Positions 1 to 5,179 of a DNA stretch of 5,179 bases are shown here, in pieces (position 1 is the stretch's first letter; the number at the start of each line of letters is the position of its first letter). A program made the translations under genes and the position numbers. The stretch is from assembly GCA_027007865.1 (NCBI GenBank), contig JALTEE010000490.1, positions 1-5,179 on the forward strand. Direction: 5' to 3'. The notes below the pieces were generated by a model. It did not search any database and was not told where the DNA came from. It saw only the letters and a list, made by a program, of their open reading frames with translations. This stretch comes from a bacterium. Lineage in GTDB: Bacteria > UBP14 > UBA6098 > B30-G16.

Positions 1-156
1 CTCCTGTACCATTCCATCCCAGCCCTCTGTCCACACGCGAATCTTCACCCCTTTTCTACCTTCCACGGAGCATCGGATTACCCCAAATCCAGGTCCGACG
101 CCCCCCTGCTCGACTTTGAAAGTCCACTTCTCAGGGAGAGGCCCTTCCTCTTCCAC
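1..156 (-). CDS. Start of an unrecognised gene running off the left edge (hypothetical protein, partial)
   Basis: An open frame on the minus strand continues without a stop to position 1. The best start is the GTG at 156, because AAGAGGAG lies six bases upstream; this gives 52 visible codons and a 26-base overlap with the end of the flavoprotein gene. An in-frame ATG at 186 would add ten residues (MPEKPQEEHN) and a 56-base overlap, but lacks a well-placed ribosome site. The visible protein begins acidic (EEEGPLPEKW), then has alternating hydrophobic and polar residues with many glycines and valines (GGVGPGFGVIRCSVEGRKG, then VKIRVWTEGWDGMVQE). This looks like beta strands of a small soluble domain, possibly an Ig-like or prealbumin-like fold; that is a guess. 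There is no signal peptide, membrane segment or cofactor motif. I do not recognise the family. Overlap and ribosome site suggest it is read as the next gene of the operon, although its GC content (about 57%) is higher than that of its neighbours. Confidence 0.55.
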   Translation of the reverse strand, partial: MEEEGPLPEKWTFKVEQGGVGPGFGVIRCSVEGRKGVKIRVWTEGWDGMVQE

Positions 157-1915
157 GTTGTGCTCCTCTTGCGGCTTTTCTGGCATCTGCAATTGCACCA
201 ACAATATCACCTCTATTATTCACGCAATCTCCACCAGCGAAAAGCCCCGGTATCAATGTCTCACCGTAATCATCGACAATTATTCGCTTGCCGCGTTTAT
301 CGAACTGTAATTTTTCTTTGATGTCATCTGGGAATAAAGAATAGTCAGGGTTCTGTCCGATTGCTTGAATCACTGCGCTGCATTCCATTTCATATATTTC
401 ATCCTCGATTGGAACAGGTTTAGGCCTTTTGCCCTCACCTTGGTCGACCATTTTAGTCTTCACATATTTCACAGATTTAACTTTGCCATTTTCATCTTTT
501 ACAATCTCGGTTGGAAGAGTCTGCGGCATAATCTCCACACCTTCGTCTTTTGCCTCGAGCTTTTCCTCCTCGTGGGCGGGCATATCGACCCAGCGCCTTC
601 GATACATAATTACCGATTTTGCACCGAGTCTCAATGCTGTTCGGGAAGCATCCATAGCAACATCGCCGCCACCGACTATAATCGCCTTATTCCCAATTTC
701 GACCTTCTTACCCATTGCAACATCCCTGAGAAAATCCGCTGCCTGCAGAACACCTATCGCATCTTCACCGGGAACTCCCATCGGGATTCCTTGCTGGAAA
801 CCGACTCCGATGAAAACTGCGTCGTATTCGTCGAGAAGATTTTTCAAAGGTATATCCTTGCCGATTTCCGTCGAATACTGAATTTCAGCGCCGGTGCTTA
901 AAATGAAATCAGTTTCCTTCTTCAATGTCTTTTCAGATAATCTATATCTCGGGATGCCGTATCTCATCATACCTTCAGCGTTGGGAGTCGATTCGAATAT
1001 TTTAACCTGAACACCGTATTTTCTAAGATAAAATGCAAGTGTAAGTCCAGCAGGTCCTGCGCCGATAACAGCAACTTTCTTGTCGATTTTATTATCGGGG
1101 TCGACTTTTATGACATCGCCGTAATTATCGACCTTTTCAGCAGCGAAACCTTTAAGATAACGAATTTGAATCGGGTTGCCGCGTCTTGAATACACGCAGT
1201 TGTCCTCGCAGTTATGAGTGCAAACAGTTCCACAAATCTGCGGAAGTGGGTTGTTCTTGAAGAACTCATCTACCGCACCATTGTATTCGGCATCTCTGAT
1301 TTTCTGTATATACTCGGGAATGAACATATGAGTCGGGCATCCATCAACGCAAAGTCCGCAGCCGAGACATCTCATACTTTCGAGATATGCCTGTTGTTCC
1401 GAGAAACCGAGCAGAACGGGTTCGAAATCCAATTTTCTCTCATCGGGATTTCGTTCTGGCATTTCTTCTCTGTCGAATCTGAGCATACTCGTCTCGGTGC
1501 TCGATTCCCAACCCGTGCCTTCGCCCGAATCTCTATCCTTTGGGGGAATGAATATATAATCATCTTTGTTGGTAGAGGTCATCAGATATTCGGTGGATAA
1601 TTTAAGGCTTCCCGTAGGGCAGACATCAACACATTGCCCACAGAAACTGCATCTTCCGTAATCGACTTGAGGGCGAAGATTTGTTTTGCCCTCTTCCACT
1701 TTAATAGAATCGATAGGAATCATCTCGATTGCCTGACAGGTGCATATTCTCGCACAATTTCCACATCCGATACACTTATCCCAATCATTAACATGAATTC
1801 CCCTATATCTTTTTGCGGGTTCCTTTTTCACATAGGGAACTCGAATCGTATGAGGTTTTTGCCCCAAGTGTTTGAGAGCATCCAACGGCGTAAATATTTT
1901 TTTAAATATTCCCAT
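131..1915 (-). CDS. NuoI/MbxN-like ferredoxin fused to a GltD/NfnB-like FAD NAD(P)H oxidoreductase
   Basis: A 594-residue two-part protein. Residues about 1-110 resemble NuoI/MbxN: RYRGIHV, then cluster motif C48xxC51xxC54xxxC58 and C89xxC92xxC95xxxC99P. A charged, probably flexible linker (about 111-165) follows. Residues about 166-585 match the GltD/NfnB/dihydropyrimidine dehydrogenase N-terminal family: cysteines C183, C186, C189, C193 and C228, C232, C236, C240 for further [4Fe-4S] clusters; FAD site VIGAGPAG (283-290) with E308; a second dinucleotide site IVGGGDVAMD (413-422) followed by YRRR (438-441), suggesting NADPH; and FAD motif GLFAGGDCVNNRGDIVGAIADARKAA near the end. It should oxidise or reduce NAD(P)H and pass electrons through its iron-sulfur chain to the NuoB-like subunit. 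It starts 4 bases after the NuoD-like stop, with an AAAGGT ribosome site six bases before ATG. No glutamate synthase large subunit gene is in the window, so a glutamate synthase role is unlikely. The last dozen residues (RG- and A-rich) are atypical and lie in the GC-rich left end. Confidence 0.93.
   Translation of the reverse strand: MGIFKKIFTPLDALKHLGQKPHTIRVPYVKKEPAKRYRGIHVNDWDKCIGCGNCARICTCQAIEMIPIDSIKVEEGKTNLRPQVDYGRCSFCGQCVDVCPTGSLKLSTEYLMTSTNKDDYIFIPPKDRDSGEGTGWESSTETSMLRFDREEMPERNPDERKLDFEPVLLGFSEQQAYLESMRCLGCGLCVDGCPTHMFIPEYIQKIRDAEYNGAVDEFFKNNPLPQICGTVCTHNCEDNCVYSRRGNPIQIRYLKGFAAEKVDNYGDVIKVDPDNKIDKKVAVIGAGPAGLTLAFYLRKYGVQVKIFESTPNAEGMMRYGIPRYRLSEKTLKKETDFILSTGAEIQYSTEIGKDIPLKNLLDEYDAVFIGVGFQQGIPMGVPGEDAIGVLQAADFLRDVAMGKKVEIGNKAIIVGGGDVAMDASRTALRLGAKSVIMYRRRWVDMPAHEEEKLEAKDEGVEIMPQTLPTEIVKDENGKVKSVKYVKTKMVDQGEGKRPKPVPIEDEIYEMECSAVIQAIGQNPDYSLFPDDIKEKLQFDKRGKRIIVDDYGETLIPGLFAGGDCVNNRGDIVGAIADARKAARGAQRGRGRASP
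163..170 (-). promoter_or_regulatory. Shine-Dalgarno AAGAGGAG for the left-edge gene
   Basis: On the minus strand AAGAGGAG is followed by a six-base spacer (CACAAC) and GTG at 156. It lies inside the final codons of the flavoprotein gene. Its presence argues for the GTG start over the upstream ATG at 186, whose nearest purine-rich stretch (AGAGGTGAT) is about 20 bases away, too far for normal initiation. Confidence 0.5.
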
Positions 1916-1919
1916 CGTA

Positions 1920-3023
1920 TTACCTTTCTATATCTGGTGGACAGACATCGAGACTAAATAAAAATGGTGCCACATCGGCTATTCTCATACCGACAATTTT
2001 TTCCTGAGCCACCTGAATCCCGTGAGTATAACTCGGCCCTCTGACATGAATTCGATAAGGTTTTTCCTCGCCATTTGAGACGATATAGTATCCGAATTCA
2101 CCTTTCGAGGATTCCAATTTCACATAGACATCTCCAGCAGGAACTTTCCATTCGATTGGATTCGGCAGCTTTTCGATAAACCCACCATCGGGCATCATTT
2201 CGAGAACTTGCTCGATTATTTTGATACTTTCGTCGAATTCGAGTCTCCTCTGCATAATTCTCGAGAAAATATCTCCATCGCCAACGACCGGGACATCGAA
2301 ATCGAGTTTGTCATACACGAGATAATGGTCGTCCTTTCTGACATCGGCTTTAATTCCCGATGCTCTCAAGTTCGGTCCAGTAACTCCCATATTCATCGCG
2401 TAATCTTTTTCGATTATGCCGATGCCTTTCGTTCTTTTCACGATTATAGCGTTTTCGAACATCAATCTATCGTAATCTATAAGCCGTTTTTTCAAGTAAT
2501 TCATAGTTTCTTGAACTCTGGATTTGAAACCATCTGGCAAGTCTCTTCTGACACCGCCCGGTGTTGTATATATATGATAGGCTCTTCCGCCCGTTAATTC
2601 CTCGAACCTATCGAGAATATAGTCCCTGTCGCCGATTGTCCATTGTGGAATCGTGTATAGACCAAGAGCTCCTGCTGCCCCCGCAAAATAGAATAAAAAT
2701 GCAGACAATCTTGCCATCTCGAGAACGAGAACTCGGATATATTGCGCTCGTTCTGAAGGAACAAGTCCCGATAGTTCTTCCACTCCCATAGCATATAGAA
2801 CCTCGTTGACATCGGGTTCTGGAACGCAAATTCTCGGCACCATAGGGACATTTTTTACCCATTCGCGGTATTCCATCAATTTTTCGAATCCTCTGTGAAG
2901 ATAACCCACAGATGTTATCATCTTTTTTATTTCGTCGCCATCAGCCCAAAGGTGATAACTCATATTGCCAGTAACACCGACATGCTGGGGACCTACGAAA
3001 TATTCAAAGTATCTCATCGCCAT
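1920..3023 (-). CDS. mbxL: NuoD/MbxL-like large subunit with half-lost [NiFe] ligand motifs
   Basis: A 367-residue member of the NuoD/Nqo4, HycE and MbhL family. Family blocks seen are GPQH (11-14), GYLHRGFEKL (40-49), SERAQYIRVLVLEMARLSAFL (90-110) and MGVTGPNLRASGIKADVRKD (212-231). At the site where hydrogenases have RxCGxC, this protein has R64-I-C66-V-P-E69. At the C-terminal DPCxxCxxR it has D359-V-C361-P-P-D364-I-E-R367. Thus one cysteine of each pair is retained and the other is acidic, so a normal [NiFe] centre is not expected. Complex I has neither cysteine; the half-retained state is, from memory, that of Mbx/Mbs large subunits. The protein ends at the conserved Arg, with no cleavable C-terminal extension. 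The ATG at 3023 has a GGGG-type ribosome site six bases upstream; an in-frame ATG at 3017 (third codon) is a possible alternative. The likely role is the terminal electron-transfer site of an ion-pumping, ferredoxin- or NAD(P)H-linked complex. Confidence 0.88.
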   Translation of the reverse strand: MAMRYFEYFVGPQHVGVTGNMSYHLWADGDEIKKMITSVGYLHRGFEKLMEYREWVKNVPMVPRICVPEPDVNEVLYAMGVEELSGLVPSERAQYIRVLVLEMARLSAFLFYFAGAAGALGLYTIPQWTIGDRDYILDRFEELTGGRAYHIYTTPGGVRRDLPDGFKSRVQETMNYLKKRLIDYDRLMFENAIIVKRTKGIGIIEKDYAMNMGVTGPNLRASGIKADVRKDDHYLVYDKLDFDVPVVGDGDIFSRIMQRRLEFDESIKIIEQVLEMMPDGGFIEKLPNPIEWKVPAGDVYVKLESSKGEFGYYIVSNGEEKPYRIHVRGPSYTHGIQVAQEKIVGMRIADVAPFLFSLDVCPPDIER

Positions 3024-3552
3024 CTCTTACCCCTTTGATTTTGTCCATTCCGATTTTCAGTTGCTCGGTCAGGTCTCTCATCCCATATTTTTCAGCAGCA
3101 TATTTTCTGGTGTCGAAATCCTTTCGCATCGGCGGGGGACCATTCCAATCCTCGAGAAAAAGCGAGGTTAGATTGGGATTACCCGGAAAATTCACACCGA
3201 ACATCTCGTGGATTTCGCGCTCGTAGGTTTCTGCAATTTCGTATATAGGTATAGCCGTATCGATTTCGGGATTTTCTCGGGAGATGCGAGTTTTCACGAG
3301 GATTCCCGCCTTATCCCGATACGACCATAGATTATATACGATTTCGAACTCGCCATCATCGAGCCAATCGACACAGGAGATTGCCGCAAGATGTATGAAA
3401 CCATAGGATTTCAGAAAACCGAGAACGGGAATAACCCTATCTTTCCCCGTATATAATTTAAGTCGCCGTTCCCTCTGTATTTCACATTTTGCAATATCTT
3501 TCAATCGCAAGTCTATATCTTGCTTTATGCTTTCCTCGACATCTAAACTCAT
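3004..3552 (-). CDS. mbxK: NuoC/MbxK-like subunit (NADH dehydrogenase 30 kDa subunit family)
   Basis: A 182-residue soluble protein of the NuoC/Nqo5/MbhK family, which packs against the large subunit in the peripheral arm and carries no cofactor. The signature region is clear: YEREIHEMFGVNFPGNP (about 110-126), then FLEDWNGPPPMRKDF (about 132-146), the hallmark of the 30 kDa subunit; the usual complex I GHP is GNP here. I chose the ATG at 3552 over the one at 3567. It has a GGAGTG Shine-Dalgarno about eight bases upstream and gives a classical ATGA overlap with the NuoB-like stop, while the upstream ATG has only an A/T-rich leader and no ribosome site. The longer form would add five residues (MECKN). 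The C-terminal end overlaps the NuoD-like start by 20 bases. It is separate from the large subunit gene, as in Mbh/Mbx operons and many nuo operons, rather than fused as in HycE/HyfG. Confidence 0.92.
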   Translation of the reverse strand: MSLDVEESIKQDIDLRLKDIAKCEIQRERRLKLYTGKDRVIPVLGFLKSYGFIHLAAISCVDWLDDGEFEIVYNLWSYRDKAGILVKTRISRENPEIDTAIPIYEIAETYEREIHEMFGVNFPGNPNLTSLFLEDWNGPPPMRKDFDTRKYAAEKYGMRDLTEQLKIGMDKIKGVRDGDEIL

Positions 3553-4058
3553 ATTTTTGCACTCCATTTATTTATATCGAATACTTTTGCCTGATTTTGC
3601 TTATACCAATCGAGATTGTCCCTGTAGTTTTTCCATGCGTTCGCTTCACCCTTATCTATCATATCTCGCAATTTAATAAACGCATCTATGATGGCTTCCG
3701 GTCTAGGCATACAACCATTTATATAAATATCGACGGGTATATATAAGTCGAGTTCTTTCACCGTATTATAGGAATCCCAATACATTCCGCCTCTCATAGT
3801 GCAAGAACCGAAAGCGATTACATATTTAGGTTCAGCCATTTGCTCGTAACTTCGGACGACCCGTTTCAAGGTTTTCACGGTTAGATATCCTGTAACCAGC
3901 AGTAAATCGGATTGTCTCGGTGTTGCCATCGGGATTATACCGAACCTTTCCATATCGTATCTCGATGTCATCGTAGGTGGCATTTCTATTGCCCCGCAAC
4001 CCGTGCAGAAATGCATCATCCATAACGAACGCGAGCGACTGAATTTAAATAATCCCAT
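3549..4058 (-). CDS. mbxJ: NuoB/MbxJ-like small subunit carrying the proximal [4Fe-4S] cluster
   Basis: A 169-residue soluble subunit of the NuoB/Nqo6, HycG and MbhJ family. It should hold one [4Fe-4S] cluster next to the active site of the large subunit. Four candidate ligands are visible: C18 and C21 in HFCTGCGAIEMPPT, C86 in AFGSCTMRGGMY and C116 in NGCMPRPEAI. The first pair is spaced CxxC, as in [NiFe]-hydrogenase and Mbh/Mbx small subunits, whereas true complex I NuoB has adjacent cysteines (CC). This supports a hydrogenase-related or Mbx origin over complex I. RYDMERFGI (33-41) is a further family block. The gene starts 3 bases after the NuoH-like stop, and its TGGAGG Shine-Dalgarno lies over the last codons of that gene. 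Its own stop is part of an ATGA overlap with the NuoC-like gene. All key residues are present. Confidence 0.93.
   Translation of the reverse strand: MGLFKFSRSRSLWMMHFCTGCGAIEMPPTMTSRYDMERFGIIPMATPRQSDLLLVTGYLTVKTLKRVVRSYEQMAEPKYVIAFGSCTMRGGMYWDSYNTVKELDLYIPVDIYINGCMPRPEAIIDAFIKLRDMIDKGEANAWKNYRDNLDWYKQNQAKVFDINKWSAKI
3560..3565 (-). promoter_or_regulatory. Shine-Dalgarno GGAGTG deciding the NuoC-like start
   Basis: GGAGTG on the minus strand lies inside the last codons of the NuoB-like gene, about eight bases before the ATG at 3552. This ATG shares bases with the TGA stop of the NuoB-like gene (ATGA), a common arrangement for translational coupling. The site overlaps the G of the upstream candidate ATG (3567), so it cannot serve that start. 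Confidence 0.6.
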
Positions 4059-4061
4059 ATT

Positions 4062-4961
4062 TTACCTCCAGATAAACAAGACAAGAAAACCAAGTAGTCC
4101 TATTATGAGCGGGTATTTCCAATAAAATTTTACCGCCTGCCCGATTCTAAATCTCGGGAATATTGCCGCAACCATAATTACTATCATAAATAGCGAAAAT
4201 GTTTTTAATATGAACCATCCTGCTCCACCATTTCCGAGAAAAGCATCTGCGATAATACCGGTTTCCACGATTACAGCGATAGCGTGCCATAGTTGTAAAA
4301 GTCCCAAAAATCTTCCGCTGTATTCTACCATAGGCCCGGATGCAATTTCGTGTGGTGCGACTACGACATCGAACGGCTGCAAACCCATCATACCTTGCAG
4401 TGCGATAAGTCCCGCAAATGCCGACAGAAAAAACGGGAAAAAGTTCCAGTTCGGGAATGTTCCCTGCATCTGCACCAGTTTATAGAACGAAGCGGTATCA
4501 TAGTGTATCATAAGCGGTATTATCGAGACGAACAGGACGAGTTCGTATCCAAGCATCATCGTCAAGCCTCTTGCGATGCCGATAGTAGCATTAGGATTTG
4601 CACCTTCGCCTGCGCCGAGTGCCATTCCGAGCGGGCTCACAACGAGAAGATAGAATAAAACGAAAATATCACCCTCGAAAGAAATCAAAGGTGTCGAACT
4701 ACCGAGCGGTAGAAACATCAGCGAAGTCAATATACCTGTCAGCGCGATTACGGGACCGAGGTCGAACATAACCCCGTGGCTCGCTTCGTTGCGTTTCCCG
4801 AAAAGTTTTAGGACATCCAAAATATTCTGGTAAAAGGGGGGACCATATCTATTCTGAATTCTCGCAGTGATTTTTCTCCCGATTCCGCCATATATCAAGC
4901 CTAAAATTGCAACACCGAATGCGATTAGTATGTATTCTAATATTTTAATTATTATAGCCAT
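4062..4961 (-). CDS. mbxM: NuoH/MbxM-like membrane subunit (respiratory-chain NADH dehydrogenase subunit 1 family)
   Basis: A 299-residue membrane protein with about eight hydrophobic segments (roughly 4-25, 70-88, 98-118, 134-152, 174-193, 217-240, 252-270, 283-297). This matches the size and topology of the NuoH/HyfC/MbhM family, which joins the peripheral electron-transfer arm to the ion-pumping arm. Family signatures are visible: GRKITARIQNRYGPP (28-42), IARGLTMMLGYEL (129-141) and QPFDVVVAPHEIASG followed by EYSG (195-216), with acidic residues E140, E205 and E213 in loop or helix positions typical of the coupling channel. The ATG is preceded by a strong GGAGG six bases upstream, placed inside the end of the antiporter gene, so the two are translationally coupled. 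The NuoH-like fold is certain; the Mbx assignment rests on the neighbouring large subunit. Complex I nuoH and hydrogenase hyfC/hycD would be the alternative names. Confidence 0.93.
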   Translation of the reverse strand: MAIIIKILEYILIAFGVAILGLIYGGIGRKITARIQNRYGPPFYQNILDVLKLFGKRNEASHGVMFDLGPVIALTGILTSLMFLPLGSSTPLISFEGDIFVLFYLLVVSPLGMALGAGEGANPNATIGIARGLTMMLGYELVLFVSIIPLMIHYDTASFYKLVQMQGTFPNWNFFPFFLSAFAGLIALQGMMGLQPFDVVVAPHEIASGPMVEYSGRFLGLLQLWHAIAVIVETGIIADAFLGNGGAGWFILKTFSLFMIVIMVAAIFPRFRIGQAVKFYWKYPLIIGLLGFLVLFIWR

Positions 4962-5179
4962 ATATTTCCTCCGTATATGATAATAAATATCAGCAGAACA
5001 ATGCCGATATAGAAGACATAGTCTCTCGGGTCGCCGGTGAATAATTTTCGCAGACCCTCACCGAGCATATCGATAAAATCTGTTATTCCATCAAACAATG
5101 CCTCGACTCGCAATTTCAAAAAACCAGCAATTTCTCTTCCGAGAAATTTATAAAAATCGTTTGTATAGTGGTATTTCAC
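4952..5179 (-). CDS. C-terminal end of an antiporter-like membrane subunit (NuoL/MbxH family), 5' truncated by window edge
   Basis: Only the last 75 codons are in the window; the frame is open to the right edge, so the apparent GTG first codon is probably an internal valine. The visible part has a charged, amphipathic stretch (residues about 8-50 of the fragment, with FLGREIAGFLKLRVEALFDG), then FTGDPRDYVFYIG leading into one hydrophobic helix (about 54-72) that ends the protein. A charged amphipathic segment followed by a terminal helix after a GDxRDY-like turn is what I expect at the end of NuoL/MbhH/MbxH-type proton or sodium antiporter subunits, which form the ion-translocating arm in the membrane. 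The position directly upstream of the NuoH-like gene also fits Mbh/Mbx operons. The stop overlaps the start of the next gene by 10 bases. The exact paralogue (H, H' or another) cannot be decided from this fragment. Confidence 0.72.
   Translation of the reverse strand: MKYHYTNDFYKFLGREIAGFLKLRVEALFDGITDFIDMLGEGLRKLFTGDPRDYVFYIGIVLLIFIIIYGGNIWL
4967..4973 (-). promoter_or_regulatory. Shine-Dalgarno CGGAGGA for the NuoH-like gene
   Basis: On the minus strand the GGAGG core is followed, six bases later, by the ATG at 4961. It sits within the final codons of the antiporter gene, whose TAA stop lies 10 bases inside the NuoH-like gene. It is the strongest ribosome site in the window and fixes the NuoH-like start. 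Confidence 0.6.

Noticed and set aside
1..190. Frameshift at the end of the flavoprotein, with the left-edge frame being its lost C-terminus
   Set aside because: The flavoprotein already contains the final FAD motif and helix (GLFAGGDC to ADARKAA), where family members usually end; the other frame has its own ribosome site and start and shows no resemblance to a flavoprotein tail.
365..901. Plus-strand open frames of 178 and 150 codons, also those at 1214-1600 and 2208-2597
   Set aside because: They lie opposite strongly conserved minus-strand genes, overlap each other in different frames, and show no recognisable motif or protein-like composition; they are antisense shadows.
131..1915. Glutamate synthase small subunit (GltD)
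   Set aside because: The C-terminal part is of this family, but the NuoI-like fusion and the operon of complex I-like genes point to a respiratory role; no glutamate synthase large subunit gene is present in the window.
1916..1919. Internal promoter or terminator between genes
   Set aside because: Every junction is an overlap or a gap of at most four bases, leaving no room; I saw no stem-loop followed by a T-run on the minus strand.
2594..2862. Minus-strand open frames of 84-85 codons within the NuoD-like gene
   Set aside because: They lie in other frames of a clearly conserved gene, have low-complexity or unusual composition, and have no family motif.
3553..3567. Upstream ATG as the NuoC-like start (five more residues)
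   Set aside because: There is no ribosome site before it, whereas the ATG at 3552 has GGAGTG at good spacing and an ATGA junction with the preceding gene.
1920..4961. Group 4 [NiFe]-hydrogenase (Hyf/Hyc/Mbh/Ech type)
   Set aside because: The large subunit lacks the second cysteine of both CxxC motifs (E69 and D364 instead), so a normal [NiFe] centre cannot be assembled; no maturation gene or C-terminal cleavage extension is seen either.
1920..4961. Ordinary NADH:quinone oxidoreductase (complex I)
   Set aside because: The NuoB-like CxxC, the residual large-subunit cysteines, the missing quinone-site residues, and a GltD-like rather than NuoEFG electron-input module do not fit.

Overview
The window is a tightly packed, single-strand gene cluster. 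All seven genes read on the minus strand, so transcription runs from the right edge to the left edge. They encode a membrane-bound, complex I-like respiratory complex. In order of transcription these are: the C-terminal end of an antiporter-like membrane subunit (right edge, partial); a NuoH/MbxM-like membrane anchor; a NuoB/MbxJ-like [4Fe-4S] subunit; a NuoC/MbxK-like subunit; a NuoD/MbxL-like large subunit; a 594-residue iron-sulfur flavoprotein that fuses a NuoI/MbxN-like ferredoxin to a GltD/NfnB-like NAD(P)H oxidoreductase; and the first 52-62 codons of an unrecognised gene that runs off the left edge. Junctions are overlaps or gaps of at most 4 bases and most starts have a clear Shine-Dalgarno, so this looks like part of one translationally coupled operon. 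No promoter, terminator, RNA gene, mobile element, repeat or CRISPR array is visible, and there is no gene-free stretch.

The diagnostic protein is the large subunit. [NiFe] hydrogenases bind their metal with two CxxC motifs. Here each motif keeps only its first cysteine (C66 and C361), and the second is replaced by E69 and D364. Two residues of the complex I quinone site are also absent. This is neither an ordinary group 4 hydrogenase nor a quinone-reducing complex I. The half-lost pattern is what I associate with the Mbx/Mbs family (membrane-bound sulfane reductase and its bacterial relatives), where the large subunit has lost the [NiFe] site but the complex still couples electron flow to ion pumping.

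Working model (inference): NAD(P)H and/or ferredoxin exchange electrons at the fused iron-sulfur flavoprotein. Electrons pass through its clusters to the proximal cluster in the NuoB-like subunit, beside the large subunit, and the energy is coupled by the NuoH-like and antiporter subunits to H+ or Na+ translocation. Because the NAD(P)H module is covalently attached to the NuoI-like electron-entry subunit, the complex may be an ion-pumping ferredoxin:NAD(P)+ oxidoreductase, or an NAD(P)H-linked sulfur reductase.

Organism: strong Shine-Dalgarno sites and a dense operon suggest an anaerobic bacterium of fairly low GC content. The Mbx-type complex fits Thermotogota or an uncultivated anaerobic lineage, but the sequence alone does not fix the phylum. 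The leftmost 180 bases are clearly GC-richer (about 57% by hand count) than the rest, and this change coincides with the start of the unrecognised gene.
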